Shown here piece by piece: positions 1 through 8,569 of a DNA stretch of 64,000 bases. The DNA is from Streptomyces fumigatiscleroticus (lineage in GTDB: Bacteria; Actinomycetota; Actinomycetes; Streptomycetales; Streptomycetaceae). The stretch is from NCBI RefSeq assembly GCF_014647975.1, contig NZ_BMQF01000022.1, forward strand, positions 40,079 to 104,078. The letters are read 5' to 3'. Every line of letters begins with the position of its first letter. Position 1 is the first letter of the stretch. The position numbers and the translations under genes are program-made. Below the pieces are notes generated by a model. That model had not been told where the DNA came from. It searched no databases and worked only from the letters and a program-made list of their open reading frames with translations.

Positions 1-2118
1 GGCTGGGCCGATGCGCCGCCGTCGCAGTTGTACGCGCGGTTCCGGGAGCGACACGACATCACACATGGTCCGGCCTTCACCGGCCTGGAACGTATCCAGG
101 TGTCGACCAGCTCCGACGAGGGGATCGCCACCTTGCGGATTCCCAACGAGGGCCGCGTCTCGTCGTGGATGATGCTCCTGCACCCGTCCCTGCTCGACGA
201 GTTCGTGCAGACGGCGGTCGCGGTCTGGGTGGGCCGGTATGCCACCGCCCCGGGCCCGGTCGTGGTCGCCGGATTCGACGAGGTGCGCGTGTACGGCGCC
301 ACCGGGCACGCGCGCGCCGCACGGGTGATGCTGCACGAGGCCGACGACATGCGCTGCCGGGCGTCGGGCGTGCTGACCCTCGCCGACGGCACGGTGGTCG
401 CGGAGGTGGAAGGTCTGCGACTGGCCAACATCACTCCGCCGGAGGAGCGTTTCGCGTCCCGCCTGTCCCACCTCCAGTGGGAGCCCACCGAACCCTTCGA
501 GCCCTCGAAGTCCCCGGCCGGCAGCTGGCTGGTGGTCGGCGAGAACGACGGGCCGCAGGCCGTCCGGATCTCCGAGGTGCTGAAGGACGCGGAAGCCGAG
601 TGCGAGCTGGTGACGGTGCCGCTGGGACAGAGTCTCACCCCCGAGCACATCCATACGGCTGATCCGGCCGGCGTGGTGCTCGTCGCCGACCCGGGCAACA
701 GCCGGCGGACGGATCCACGGACGGCCGCGGACCGCGCCATGCGTACCATCGAAGCGGTCCGGCTGCTCGACGGGCTACCGCAGGCGTGCAGGCTGTGGGT
801 GGCCTGGCCCGGTGAGGACGCGGATCCGACGGTCGACGCCCTGCGCGGGGTACTGCGGACCGCCGCCTACGAGTGCCCGAAGGTGGCCGCCGGTCTGGTG
901 GAGTTCTCCGACTCCACGCAGTCCGCCGCGCTCGCCCGGACGCTCCTGCACAACGGCCCGCCCATCGAGTGCGCGTGGCGGGGGGCCGGGTTCTCCACGC
1001 TCCGGCTGGTCCCGGGGGCCCCCGGGACCAGCACTCCCGGTCCACCGGCCCTGGTGCGCCGTGACGGTTCCTATCTGATCAGCGGGGGGCTGGGAGGCCT
1101 GGGGCTGCTGACCGCGGCCTGGCTGGCCGGGAAGGGGGCGGGGCGCATCGTGCTGCTGGGCAGGTCGCGGCCCTCCGCCGTGGCCCGCGCGAAGATCGAG
1201 GAACTACGCGGGGCGGGAACGGAAATCGAGGCTGTCCAGGGCGACATCGGTGCGGCCGGGGTCGCCGACGAGGCGGTGCGGGAGGCGGTGGCCACCCGGC
1301 TGCCGCTGCGGGGCGTGTTCCACTGCGCCGGCAGCCTCGGCGACGCGACCATCGCCCGCATCACCCGTCCGATGCTGGATGCCGCCTGGCGGGGCAAGGC
1401 AGAAGGGGCGTGGGCGCTGCACCGGGCCACCACCGGACAGGAACTGGATCACTGGGTGCTGTTCTCCTCGGTCGCTTCCCTGCTGGGCTCGCCGGGGCAG
1501 GCGGTGCACGCCGCCGCGAATGCGTGGCTGGACGGGCTCGCCGCATGGCGGCGGGCGCGGGGACTGCCCGCGACCTCGATCCAGTGGGGTGCCTGGAGCC
1601 AGGTGGGCGCCGGACAGCACATGGCCGAGCGAGGCGTTGCGATGATCTCCCCCACCGAGGGTGTCGACGCACTGGAGCGCATCCTGGCCGCCGGGCACCA
1701 CCTTGTCGCCTACTCCCCGATCGACCTCGCCCGGTGGACCGCCCCCTACCCGGACGCGGCCCGCTCGGCGCTGTTCGCCCGGCAACTCGGCAAGGGCCGG
1801 AGCCAGGACGGCGGACCCGGCCTGCCGCACGCACTGCGGCAGGCCGCGAGCGACACCGAACGCCAGGTGCTGCTGGAGGACCACGTCACGGACTGCGTAC
1901 GGGACATCCTCGGCGGCACCAGCCTGCGCATCACCCCCCGCACCTCCCTGGTCGCACTCGGCCTGGACTCGCTCAACGCGGTCCGGCTCCGGGTGATGCT
2001 GGAGAACTCGCTCGGCATGAGCATCGACGGCGGCATCCTGTGGATGAAGCCCACCGCTGCGGGCCTCGCGGAGTGGATCCTGCACCGCCTGGGCTACCGG
2101 AACGGGCAGCCGTCATGA
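1..2118 (+). CDS. type I polyketide synthase, C-terminal part (DH-KR-ACP)
   Basis: The open frame runs in from the left edge, so only the end of a modular or iterative PKS is present. In order (residues counted from base 1): C-terminal half of a dehydratase hot-dog fold with the HPxLLD Asp near residue 66; a degenerate structural half of a ketoreductase; a catalytic KR with the Rossmann motif GGLGGLGLL near residue 361; an ACP with the phosphopantetheine Ser in GLDSL at bases 1969-1971. No thioesterase follows the ACP, so release or transfer needs another protein. The KR keeps the Ser (bases 1465-1470) and Asn (1519-1521), but the usual catalytic Tyr is His (1507-1509, QAVHAAAN), which questions its activity. 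The stop overlaps the next start as ATGA. Confidence 0.93.
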   Translation, partial: GWADAPPSQLYARFRERHDITHGPAFTGLERIQVSTSSDEGIATLRIPNEGRVSSWMMLLHPSLLDEFVQTAVAVWVGRYATAPGPVVVAGFDEVRVYGATGHARAARVMLHEADDMRCRASGVLTLADGTVVAEVEGLRLANITPPEERFASRLSHLQWEPTEPFEPSKSPAGSWLVVGENDGPQAVRISEVLKDAEAECELVTVPLGQSLTPEHIHTADPAGVVLVADPGNSRRTDPRTAADRAMRTIEAVRLLDGLPQACRLWVAWPGEDADPTVDALRGVLRTAAYECPKVAAGLVEFSDSTQSAALARTLLHNGPPIECAWRGAGFSTLRLVPGAPGTSTPGPPALVRRDGSYLISGGLGGLGLLTAAWLAGKGAGRIVLLGRSRPSAVARAKIEELRGAGTEIEAVQGDIGAAGVADEAVREAVATRLPLRGVFHCAGSLGDATIARITRPMLDAAWRGKAEGAWALHRATTGQELDHWVLFSSVASLLGSPGQAVHAAANAWLDGLAAWRRARGLPATSIQWGAWSQVGAGQHMAERGVAMISPTEGVDALERILAAGHHLVAYSPIDLARWTAPYPDAARSALFARQLGKGRSQDGGPGLPHALRQAASDTERQVLLEDHVTDCVRDILGGTSLRITPRTSLVALGLDSLNAVRLRVMLENSLGMSIDGGILWMKPTAAGLAEWILHRLGYRNGQPS

Positions 2119-2894
2119 GCAGCGGGACGGCGCATGTCGCAGCCGGTGGGGGCTTCGGCAACACGGTGGTCGCCCCGCTCGGCATCGTCATGGCAGTGAC
2201 GCTCGGCATGTGGGCCGTGCGCGAGGCACGGCGGGGCAGGACGGCACTGGCTGTGCTGATGGGCGCCGGCACGGCGGCGACCTGCACGGATTCCGCGGTG
2301 CGTCTGCTGAGCGGACTGGCCTTCACCCCGTCCGAAGAACACCCTGTGTTCTACCGGGCGTTCGGCCTCGACACCCCTTTGTGGGCACTCGCCGCCTACG
2401 CCTCGCTCTTCCCCGGCATCGCCTACGTGGGATACCGGGCGGTCGCCGGGGCATGGCGCCGGAAGAAGTTCTGGCTCGCCGTGGGGGGCATGGTCCTCGG
2501 ACAGGTCGCCTTCGACCTGCTCGCGGTGCACGTGGTGGACCTGTGTCACTACGCGGGCGCCAACCAGCCGCTGCGTGTCTGGGACGTCCCCGTGTTCTGG
2601 TCGGCGGTCTGGGTCATCGCACCCGTGGTCGTCGGCATGGTGTACGCCCGGTCGGAGCGGCATCCGGCGGGAGCGAGCCGATGGCTGGCCGTGCTGCTCC
2701 TCGGCACGGGAAACCTCGGCCCTCTGGCCGTGCTCGTGTGGCCCACCGTCACGGCCCTGCACTCTTCACTCACGAACACGCTCGTCTCGGTCATCGCGGT
2801 GACCAACGCGGTCCTCGTAGCCGCCGCCGTGCACCTGCTGGCAGCCCCTCGCACAGCACCCGCCCCCCGTCCTGACGCGCTGGGGAAAGCATGA
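2115..2894 (+). CDS. polytopic membrane protein in PKS operon, possibly AveC-related
   Basis: A 259-residue integral membrane protein with about seven hydrophobic segments separated by short basic loops (ARRGR, AWRRKK). The ATG overlaps the PKS stop and its own stop overlaps the next start (ATGA at both ends), so it is translationally coupled inside the operon. A conserved-looking stretch, CHYAGANQPLRVW followed by PVFW, sits before transmembrane segment five and resembles a motif I associate with AveC-like actinobacterial membrane proteins; this is recognition by eye only. AveC is the spirocyclase/dehydratase of avermectin biosynthesis. Its place next to an epoxidase and a second membrane protein suggests a role in shaping the polyketide rather than in export. 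It could equally be an unrelated membrane tailoring protein. Confidence 0.8.
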   Translation: MSSGTAHVAAGGGFGNTVVAPLGIVMAVTLGMWAVREARRGRTALAVLMGAGTAATCTDSAVRLLSGLAFTPSEEHPVFYRAFGLDTPLWALAAYASLFPGIAYVGYRAVAGAWRRKKFWLAVGGMVLGQVAFDLLAVHVVDLCHYAGANQPLRVWDVPVFWSAVWVIAPVVVGMVYARSERHPAGASRWLAVLLLGTGNLGPLAVLVWPTVTALHSSLTNTLVSVIAVTNAVLVAAAVHLLAAPRTAPAPRPDALGKA

Positions 2895-4282
2895 GCACAG
2901 GGAGCGGTGGAGGACCGGGACATGCGGTGGTGATCGGCGCCGGAATCTCCGGTCTGCTGGCGGCGCGGGTGCTGTCCGACCACTTCTCGCAGGTCACGCT
3001 GATCGAACGTGACTCCATGGACTCGCTGCGCGTCTGGCGCAGCGGAGTTCCGCAGGCACGCCACCCGCACTTGCTGCTGGCTCGCAGTCAGCGGATCGTC
3101 GAGGAGCTGTTCCCCGGAATCTGGGACGACTTCGAGAAACTGGATGTCCCCGTCTTCGACTTCGGCTCTCGCACCAGGATGCTGTTCCCCACCGGGTTCT
3201 CCCCGTCCATCGACAGCGGGGTGCTGTGCCGCTCGGTGAGCCGCCCCCGCTTCGAGGCGGCGCTGCGCAGAAGAGTGCTGGCACTGCCTCCGGTGACGTA
3301 TCAGGACGGCAGCCAGGTCGTCGGCCTGGACCTGCACGGACTCACACGCAGCGTGGCCGCGGTACTGGTCGCCGGCCGAGGCCGGGGGCGGACGGGCGAG
3401 GGCGTGCGCCGGGTGGCGGCCGATGTGGTCGTGGACGCCAGCGGCCGCACCTCGCATCTTCCGCACTGGCTGTCCGCGTCCGGCCTGTCCCGTCCACGGG
3501 TGTCGCAGGTCGACCCCCGGCTGGGTTACGCGACCCGTCTGTACGAGATACCTGACGGGGTCGACCTGGACTGGGACGTACTCGTCGAGTTCACCCGGCT
3601 TCCGTCGGCGTCCCGCGGCTGCGTCGGCCTGCGCATCGAGAACGACCAGGTGCTGTTCACCTTGCAGGGAAACGGCGGCGACTATCCGCCGGGAGACGAG
3701 GACGGGTTCGTTGCTTTCGCCAGGTCGCTGCGCTTGCCCGTGACCGGCATGCTCGCCAGGCTCCGGGCCCGCTCGCCCATCTACTGCTACCGCAACACGG
3801 TCAACCGCTGGTACGCCTACCACCGAGTGCCGCGGTGGCCGCAGAACCTGATCGCTGTCGGGGATGCCCACTGCGTGTTCAACCCCATCTACGGACAGGG
3901 CATCACGGTCGCCTCCCAGCAGGCTCTCCTGCTCCACCGCATGCTCGAACAGGGCGGAGACGCGCCGGTCGCCAGTACCTTGCGTGCCTACCGGGCGCGG
4001 CAGGCGCGGCAACTGCGCTGGCCGTGGCTGCTGTCCACCTCGGTGGATCGCGGCTGGCAGGAAGGTCCCGTGTCTCTGCGGTCGAGGTTCATGAGCGGGG
4101 TGGCGGACGCGTGGATGTGTTCCATCGGCGGGGACCCGGAGATGTTCTCCCGTTTCATCACTGTCACTCACCTGCTGTCCGGGCCCGGAGTACTGCTGGC
4201 CCCCCTCTCGCTCGCCCGCATCGGCAGGGCCTACCTGCGCGATCGCCGGGCTTCCGGGGCCCACCGGGAGGAGGCCCGGTGA
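2891..4282 (+). CDS. FAD-dependent monooxygenase, MonCI/Lsd18 epoxidase-like
   Basis: A 463-residue flavoprotein. The FAD ADP-binding fold opens at residues 15-35 (VVIGAGISGLLAARVL then the acidic end IERD). It is followed by the GVPQARHPHLLL motif, a variant of the GVPQGRHxHxLL seen in polyether epoxidases (MonCI, Lsd18) and related polyprenyl-type hydroxylases. The second FAD motif GDAHCVFNPIYGQG lies near residue 323. The family inserts one oxygen from O2 into a substrate alkene or aromatic ring using NAD(P)H. Start and stop overlap the neighbouring genes by four bases, so it is co-translated with the PKS and the two flanking membrane proteins. A likely job is epoxidation of a polyene chain before cyclisation; the substrate cannot be read from the sequence. 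Confidence 0.85.
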   Translation: MSTGSGGGPGHAVVIGAGISGLLAARVLSDHFSQVTLIERDSMDSLRVWRSGVPQARHPHLLLARSQRIVEELFPGIWDDFEKLDVPVFDFGSRTRMLFPTGFSPSIDSGVLCRSVSRPRFEAALRRRVLALPPVTYQDGSQVVGLDLHGLTRSVAAVLVAGRGRGRTGEGVRRVAADVVVDASGRTSHLPHWLSASGLSRPRVSQVDPRLGYATRLYEIPDGVDLDWDVLVEFTRLPSASRGCVGLRIENDQVLFTLQGNGGDYPPGDEDGFVAFARSLRLPVTGMLARLRARSPIYCYRNTVNRWYAYHRVPRWPQNLIAVGDAHCVFNPIYGQGITVASQQALLLHRMLEQGGDAPVASTLRAYRARQARQLRWPWLLSTSVDRGWQEGPVSLRSRFMSGVADAWMCSIGGDPEMFSRFITVTHLLSGPGVLLAPLSLARIGRAYLRDRRASGAHREEAR

Positions 4283-5250
4283 AGCGCCTGTCCGAGAGCG
4301 GAAACCCCGCCGCGGCGACCCGGCGGATGTGCGTGCGTCCCTTGTGCCGGACCCCCGCTTTCGCATGGGCTGTGGCAGGCACGGTGTTCCTCGCGGTCCA
4401 GATGTGGGTGCTCGGCCGCTGGCTCGCCGCCGCCGGCCCGACCCGCAAGATCACCAGCACCTACGAGATCTCCCGGACACGCTGCACCGTCCTGACCGTG
4501 TGCGAGTCGGCCGTCATCGCCGCAGTGGCCGTGCTCGCAGTGTGGATCATCCGTGACATGCGGCGAAAGGGACACGTCACCATCCACGCGGCGCTGTTCC
4601 TCGGCTACGGAACCGCCCACTGGATGGACCCGTTGCTGAACTACGGCGGGTGGGGGTTCGCCAACAACCGTTATGTGCATCACCTCGCCGGTTGGGGACC
4701 GTTCCTGCCGGGCTGGAGTGGACCCGAGGTGTCCCCGCAGCCGCTCGTCTACGCGACCGGCCTGTTCTTTCCCCTGCTCATCGGCTGGGTATGGATCATC
4801 CTCGCCATCGCAGTGAAGATCTCTGAGCTGCGTCCCCACTGGGGACGGGCGCGTATCGCCGCGGCTGTGGTCGTGCCCGCCATGATGCTCGATGTCCTCG
4901 CCGAATCCCTGATCATCCGCAGCGGTGCCTACGCCTATGTCGGAGCGCCGCCGGAGCTGTCCCTGTTCGGCGGCCACTGGTATCAGATCCCCCTCACCCA
5001 GCTCATCCTGTGCCCGGTCGTCTTCGTCGTCCCCACGGTCGTGCTGATCATGCGCCCGCGCATGACCGGGCAGGAGGTGGCCGTCTTCGCCGGGACATCC
5101 CCGTCCGGCGGGATCCGGCACGGTGCGGTCCGGCTGCTGGCCGGCATCGGGTTCGCGCACGTAACGCTGCTGATCTGGCTGGTCGGTGTCGGCCTGTCCC
5201 TGCGGCATCAAGGCGTTCCTGCCGACACTCCCTCCTTCCTGCGCCTGTGA
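4279..5250 (+). CDS. AveC-like membrane protein (spirocyclase family)
   Basis: A 323-residue polytopic membrane protein starting with GTG inside the stop of the epoxidase gene (GTGA overlap), so it is the last gene of the coupled cassette. Between hydrophobic segments it shows HWMDPLLNYGGWGF, then HHLAGWGPFLPGW with SPQPLVY, and YAYVGAPPELSLFGGHWYQ. This pattern matches what I know of the AveC-like family, whose founder forms the spiroketal of avermectins. Finding it next to a MonCI-like epoxidase and a PKS supports a cyclisation role on an oxygenated polyketide; the exact reaction is inference. No terminator hairpin is obvious after the stop. The first 40 residues are charged and probably cytoplasmic. 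Confidence 0.78.
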   Translation: MKRLSESGNPAAATRRMCVRPLCRTPAFAWAVAGTVFLAVQMWVLGRWLAAAGPTRKITSTYEISRTRCTVLTVCESAVIAAVAVLAVWIIRDMRRKGHVTIHAALFLGYGTAHWMDPLLNYGGWGFANNRYVHHLAGWGPFLPGWSGPEVSPQPLVYATGLFFPLLIGWVWIILAIAVKISELRPHWGRARIAAAVVVPAMMLDVLAESLIIRSGAYAYVGAPPELSLFGGHWYQIPLTQLILCPVVFVVPTVVLIMRPRMTGQEVAVFAGTSPSGGIRHGAVRLLAGIGFAHVTLLIWLVGVGLSLRHQGVPADTPSFLRL

Positions 5251-5309
5251 ACCGGTGGCGGACACGGTTTCGTGGAGGCCTTCGCAGGCCTGCCTCATGC
5301 CTCGCAGCC

Positions 5310-5455
5310 ATCCACCCCGGTCCGCGCCGCGTCCTCGATCTGGTCGAATCCGGCCGGAGGGCCGCCGAGGCGACGAAGCTCCTCGACTTCAGCGAGCAGA
5401 CCATCCACGTCCGGCGTCGCCGGCATCGATCGACACCGGGCGGACGAACAGCAGT
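5310..5455 (+). pseudogene. IS3-type transposase OrfA remnant
   Basis: A short reading frame encodes LDLVESGRRAAEATKLLDFS then EQTIHVRRR, which matches the N-terminal helix-turn-helix of IS3-family OrfA proteins (usual form: LVESGRxxAEVAxxLxISxQTIYxWRRQ). It has no start codon of its own, the Trp is lost and the rest of the element is absent. It marks the right-hand border of the PKS cassette and fits loss or import by recombination. The other bases between 5251 and 5586 hold no gene I can support. Confidence 0.5.
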
Positions 5456-5586
5456 GGGAAACCCTGCGGGAACGCCCCCCGCCGGGCAGCGTGGAGTCCC
5501 GTTCCCGCTATGTGGTGCGGGCGCTGAGGAGAGCGCCGGCCGCCCGTGGCCCGAACGGTTGCGCCGTACGCACCGCCCGCCGGGGG

Positions 5587-6507
5587 TCAGTGCCGCGGCC
5601 CGACCGGAATGAGCCGGTAGGCGTCCCCGTGGGCGATGACACGGCCCGCTGTGGGGGCCGGGAAGTGAGTGCCCATCAGCAGGGTGCCGGTACCGGCGAG
5701 CGAGGCGAGCAGTGAGCGGCGGGTGGTTGCGGCCAGCCGCGGGTCGATGTCGACGCAACTGCCGATGGCGGGGTGCGCGAACTGCACGGGATGGTGCACA
5801 CAGTCGCCGGTGATCACCGCCGTACCGTCGTCGCCGGGGCCCGTGCCCTCGCCGGTGACGCGGACGGCGACATGTCCCGGGGTATGGCCGGGGGTGGGCA
5901 GCAGCCGCACTCCTGGGACGACCTCGGTGCCGTCGTCCGGGACATCGACGAGATCGAGCAGCCCCGCCTCCTCGACGGGATCGACGGAATCACGGAACAT
6001 CTGCCGCCGCGGCTCGTCCATGTCGTACGCCGCCCAGAACTCGCGCTCGGCGCGGGAGACGAGATAGCGGGTGCGGGGGAAGGTGGGCACCCAGCGTCCG
6101 TTCTCCTCACGGGTGTTCCAGCCGACGTGGTCGGTGTGCAGATGGGTGAGGATCACCAGGTCGACGGTGTGCGGCGGGAAACCGGCGGCGGTCAGGCGGT
6201 CGAGATAGCCGGTGCGCAGATCGTGCCAGGCCGGGTTGGCGCGCTGTTTGCCGTCGCCGATGCCGGTGTCGACCAGGATGCGCAGCCCGCCGGCGGAGAA
6301 CGCGAAGCTGTGGCTGTCGAGGCGCAGGACGCCGTCGCCGTCGGCGAAGTGGGGGTGCAGCCAGTCCTCGCCGGTGACCAGGTCCGGGGTGGCGGCCGGC
6401 AGCAGCCAGGGGCCGGTGGCGGGAGGCAGGGGCACTTCGTCGACGCGGTGGATGGTGGTGGTGCCGAGGGTCCAGGAGGGGACGGTGCGGGGGCTGTCCG
6501 TGGGCAT
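5587..6507 (-). CDS. MBL-fold metallo-hydrolase
   Basis: A 306-residue metallo-beta-lactamase-fold hydrolase. The zinc motif is THLHTDHVG, followed by PGHTPGHV, the bridging Asp in ITGDCVHH and the final His in MGTHFP, so all metal ligands are present. No signal peptide is seen, so it should be cytoplasmic. The start chosen (MPTDSPRTVP) opens the conserved domain; the same frame runs upstream only as Arg/Pro-rich low-complexity sequence. Members of this group include quorum-quenching lactonases and other ester or lactone hydrolases; the substrate cannot be decided here. It lies tail-out from a divergent amidase operon, so a joint degradation function is possible but unproven. Confidence 0.88.
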   Translation of the reverse strand: MPTDSPRTVPSWTLGTTTIHRVDEVPLPPATGPWLLPAATPDLVTGEDWLHPHFADGDGVLRLDSHSFAFSAGGLRILVDTGIGDGKQRANPAWHDLRTGYLDRLTAAGFPPHTVDLVILTHLHTDHVGWNTREENGRWVPTFPRTRYLVSRAEREFWAAYDMDEPRRQMFRDSVDPVEEAGLLDLVDVPDDGTEVVPGVRLLPTPGHTPGHVAVRVTGEGTGPGDDGTAVITGDCVHHPVQFAHPAIGSCVDIDPRLAATTRRSLLASLAGTGTLLMGTHFPAPTAGRVIAHGDAYRLIPVGPRH

Positions 6508-6566
6508 GGTCGGTGAGGTCCTTCGTCGGTCGGTTGCCGAATCGGCTGGTTCGCGGAAGGGAGTGG

Positions 6567-6766
6567 TCAGCGGGGGCGGCTCGACGGCCGTCGTCGGCCG
6601 CGTACGGCGGAGGCGGCGGCGTGGGCCGGGCGCAGCGCGCCCCGCGACACCGCGCCGAAGGCGGCGCCCGCCGGCGCCGCGCCGCCGCACGGGCGGGCGC
6701 GCCGGACGCGGCCGGAGGTGCGCACCGGGGGCCGGGCGCGTCGGCGCCCGGTGAGGCGCTGGACAT
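6567..6766 (-). pseudogene. possible remnant gene divergent from the amidase operon
   Basis: On the minus strand an ATG at 6766 follows a strong ribosome site (GGAAGGAG, five bases away) and opens as MSSASPGADAPGPR. After about 15 codons the frame with strong third-position GC bias changes, continuing as PAGAAFGAVSRGALRPAH and ending at 6567. This looks like a gene with a frameshift or internal deletion, perhaps the two ends of a transporter, but I cannot name the family. It is the natural divergent partner of the amidase operon and would share the operators at 6812-6872. Confidence 0.3.
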
Positions 6767-6811
6767 GGGGCTCCTTCCGGCGACGGCCAGCAGCTGGACA
6801 GCCATCGGCTA

Positions 6812-6872
6812 AAAGCAACACGTTTGCTTTAAGGCACCGTAGGTCCTATCGTCGCCTAACGCAAACTGTTAG
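6812..6872 (+). promoter_or_regulatory. promoter with two inverted-repeat operators upstream of the amidase operon
   Basis: Bases 6812-6830 form a perfect inverted repeat AAAGCAA-CACGT-TTGCTTT. A second repeat, CTAAC-N7-GTTAG, lies at 6856-6872. A plausible promoter overlaps them: -35 TTGCTT at 6824-6829 and -10 TATCGT at 6847-6852, with a 17-base spacer. The first repeat covers the -35 box, as expected for repression by a TetR-type dimer. The string tttgctttaagg recurs in front of the tetR gene at 8902-8913. Confidence 0.6.
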
Positions 6873-6894
6873 CTTTTACATCGGGAGAACACCC

Positions 6895-7140
6895 GTGTCA
6901 TCAGCCCCCTTCACCCTCACTCCGGCCGCCGATGCGGCAGGCGGACTCACCGCGCCCGAGGCCGCCCGCTGGGCCGCCCGCTGCGGCCTGCCGCTGGCCG
7001 CCGAGCGCCACGCCCCGGTCGCGGCCACCGCCCAGTACATCCACTCCGTCGTCTCGGTCCTGCGCGAGCTGGACTTCGGCGACATCCCGCCCGCGGCGGC
7101 CTACCGGGCCGGGGAGGAGCAGCACCGTGCAGCCGTATGA
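6895..7140 (+). CDS. small AtzG/GatC-like partner of amidase
   Basis: An 81-residue protein starting at GTG, five bases after GGGAGAA. Its 3' end overlaps the amidase gene by 14 bases, showing co-translation. It has a helical, Ala-rich sequence with LAAERHAPVAATAQYIHS and ends near IPPAAAYRAGEE. This matches in size, position and spacing of helices the small GatC-like or AtzG-like (DUF4089) proteins often encoded just before amidase-signature hydrolases, where they support the large subunit. That identification rests mainly on context. No catalytic residues are expected. Confidence 0.7.
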   Translation: MSSAPFTLTPAADAAGGLTAPEAARWAARCGLPLAAERHAPVAATAQYIHSVVSVLRELDFGDIPPAAAYRAGEEQHRAAV

Positions 7141-8569
7141 GATGACCCTGACCGCCGCCGCCGACGCGATACGACAGCGGCGGCTGTCCCCCGTCGAACT
7201 GGTGGACTCGGTCCTGGCCCGCATCGAGCGGGTGGAGCCGCGCCTCGGGGCGTTCGTGACGGTGACCGCACAGCGGGCGCGGCGCGCGGCGCGCGAGGCC
7301 GAGCGGGAGATCGCCGCCGGGCACCACCGGGGTCCGCTGCACGGCATCCCCATGGGCCTCAAGGACCTCATCGACGTCGCGGGCGAGGCGACCACCGCCA
7401 GCTCCGCCGTCCGGGCCGGTCATCTGGCCGGGGCCGACAGTACGGTCCACGCCCGCCTGGCGGCGGCCGGCGCGGTGCTGACCGGCAAGACCCACACCCA
7501 CGAGTTCGCCTACGGGCTGACCACCCCCCAGACGCGCAACGCCTGGCACCCGAGCCGGGTCGCCGGAGGCTCCAGTGGCGGATCGGCCGTGGCCGTGGCC
7601 GCCGGGGCGGCGACCTTCGCGCTGGGCACCGACACCGGCGGCTCGATCCGGGTGCCCGCGGCGCTGAACGGCGTCGTCGGGCTGAAGCCGACGTACGGCC
7701 TGGTCCCCCGGCACGGGGTGACGTCGCTGTCCTGGTCGCTGGACCACGTCGGCCCGCTCACCCGCCGGGTGCGGGACGCGGCACTGGTGCTGGCGGTCCT
7801 GGCGGGCCCCGATCCGCGCGACCCGGCATCTCTGCCCGGCGCCTACAGCACCGGACCGGCGCAGTGGGCGGAAGCGAAGTCGGAGTCGGAGCCGGATCTG
7901 ACGGGGGTGCGGGTCGGCGTGCCGCGCACCTACTACTTCGACCGCGTCGATCCGGAGGTGGAGGCCGCGGTGCGGCGGGCCATCGGTCGGCTGGAGGAGC
8001 TCGGCGCGGTGACCACCGAGGTCGACATCCCGATGACCCGGTACATCCAGGCGACCCAGTGGGGGCTGATGGTTCCCGAGGCCACCGCCTACCACGAGCG
8101 GACCCTGCGGGCCGTACCCGATCTGTACCAGGCGGACGTGCGCGTCCTGCTGGAGGCCGGCGAGCTGATGCCCGCCGGGGACTACCTGCGCGCCCAGCGG
8201 GCCCGCACGCTCATGCGCCGGGAGTGGTCCCGGATGCTGGCGGACGTCGACGTCGTCGCCGCGCCCGCGGTGCCGGTCACGGCGGTACCGGCCGGGCAGG
8301 AGACGGTCACCTGGGCCGACGGCACCGTCGAGAGCGTCTCCGACGCCTATGTACGCCTGTCCGCCCCGGCCAACATCACCGGCGTCCCCGCCCTTTCCCT
8401 GCCCGTCGGCCACGACCGCGCCGGAATGCCCATCGGCATGCAACTGCTCGGCCGCCCCCTCGGTGAGGCCGTGGTGCTGCGGGTGGGCGACGCCTACGAG
8501 CGGTCGCAGCCGGTACGTACGCCGGTGTCGCCGGTGGACGCGACGGCACAGGCGGCGCCGGCGGCCTGA
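7127..8569 (+). CDS. amidase signature family hydrolase
   Basis: A 480-residue amidase with the full Ser-cisSer-Lys triad: Lys in GLKDLID, the cis-Ser in GGSSGGSAVAVA and the nucleophile Ser in DTGGSIRVPA. Length is normal. GTG 7127 is preferred because GGGGAGGAG lies seven bases upstream; an ATG at 7142 is the alternative. The family cleaves amide bonds by acyl-enzyme chemistry in the cytoplasm (GatA, acetamidase, allophanate-hydrolase types). The upstream AtzG-like gene argues for a catabolic amidohydrolase rather than tRNA amidation. Expression should follow the operator-covered promoter at 6812-6872 and the TetR gene downstream. Confidence 0.92.
   Translation: MQPYEMTLTAAADAIRQRRLSPVELVDSVLARIERVEPRLGAFVTVTAQRARRAAREAEREIAAGHHRGPLHGIPMGLKDLIDVAGEATTASSAVRAGHLAGADSTVHARLAAAGAVLTGKTHTHEFAYGLTTPQTRNAWHPSRVAGGSSGGSAVAVAAGAATFALGTDTGGSIRVPAALNGVVGLKPTYGLVPRHGVTSLSWSLDHVGPLTRRVRDAALVLAVLAGPDPRDPASLPGAYSTGPAQWAEAKSESEPDLTGVRVGVPRTYYFDRVDPEVEAAVRRAIGRLEELGAVTTEVDIPMTRYIQATQWGLMVPEATAYHERTLRAVPDLYQADVRVLLEAGELMPAGDYLRAQRARTLMRREWSRMLADVDVVAAPAVPVTAVPAGQETVTWADGTVESVSDAYVRLSAPANITGVPALSLPVGHDRAGMPIGMQLLGRPLGEAVVLRVGDAYERSQPVRTPVSPVDATAQAAPAA

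Noticed and set aside
2549..4366. A 605-codon minus-strand frame opposite the epoxidase gene
   Set aside because: It mirrors real plus-strand genes, is rich in Gly, Arg, Gln and His without any motif, and its codon bias belongs to the opposite strand.
5587..6507. Naming the MBL hydrolase as an AHL lactonase
   Set aside because: The HxHxDH motif is shared by many hydrolases; nothing in the sequence fixes the substrate.
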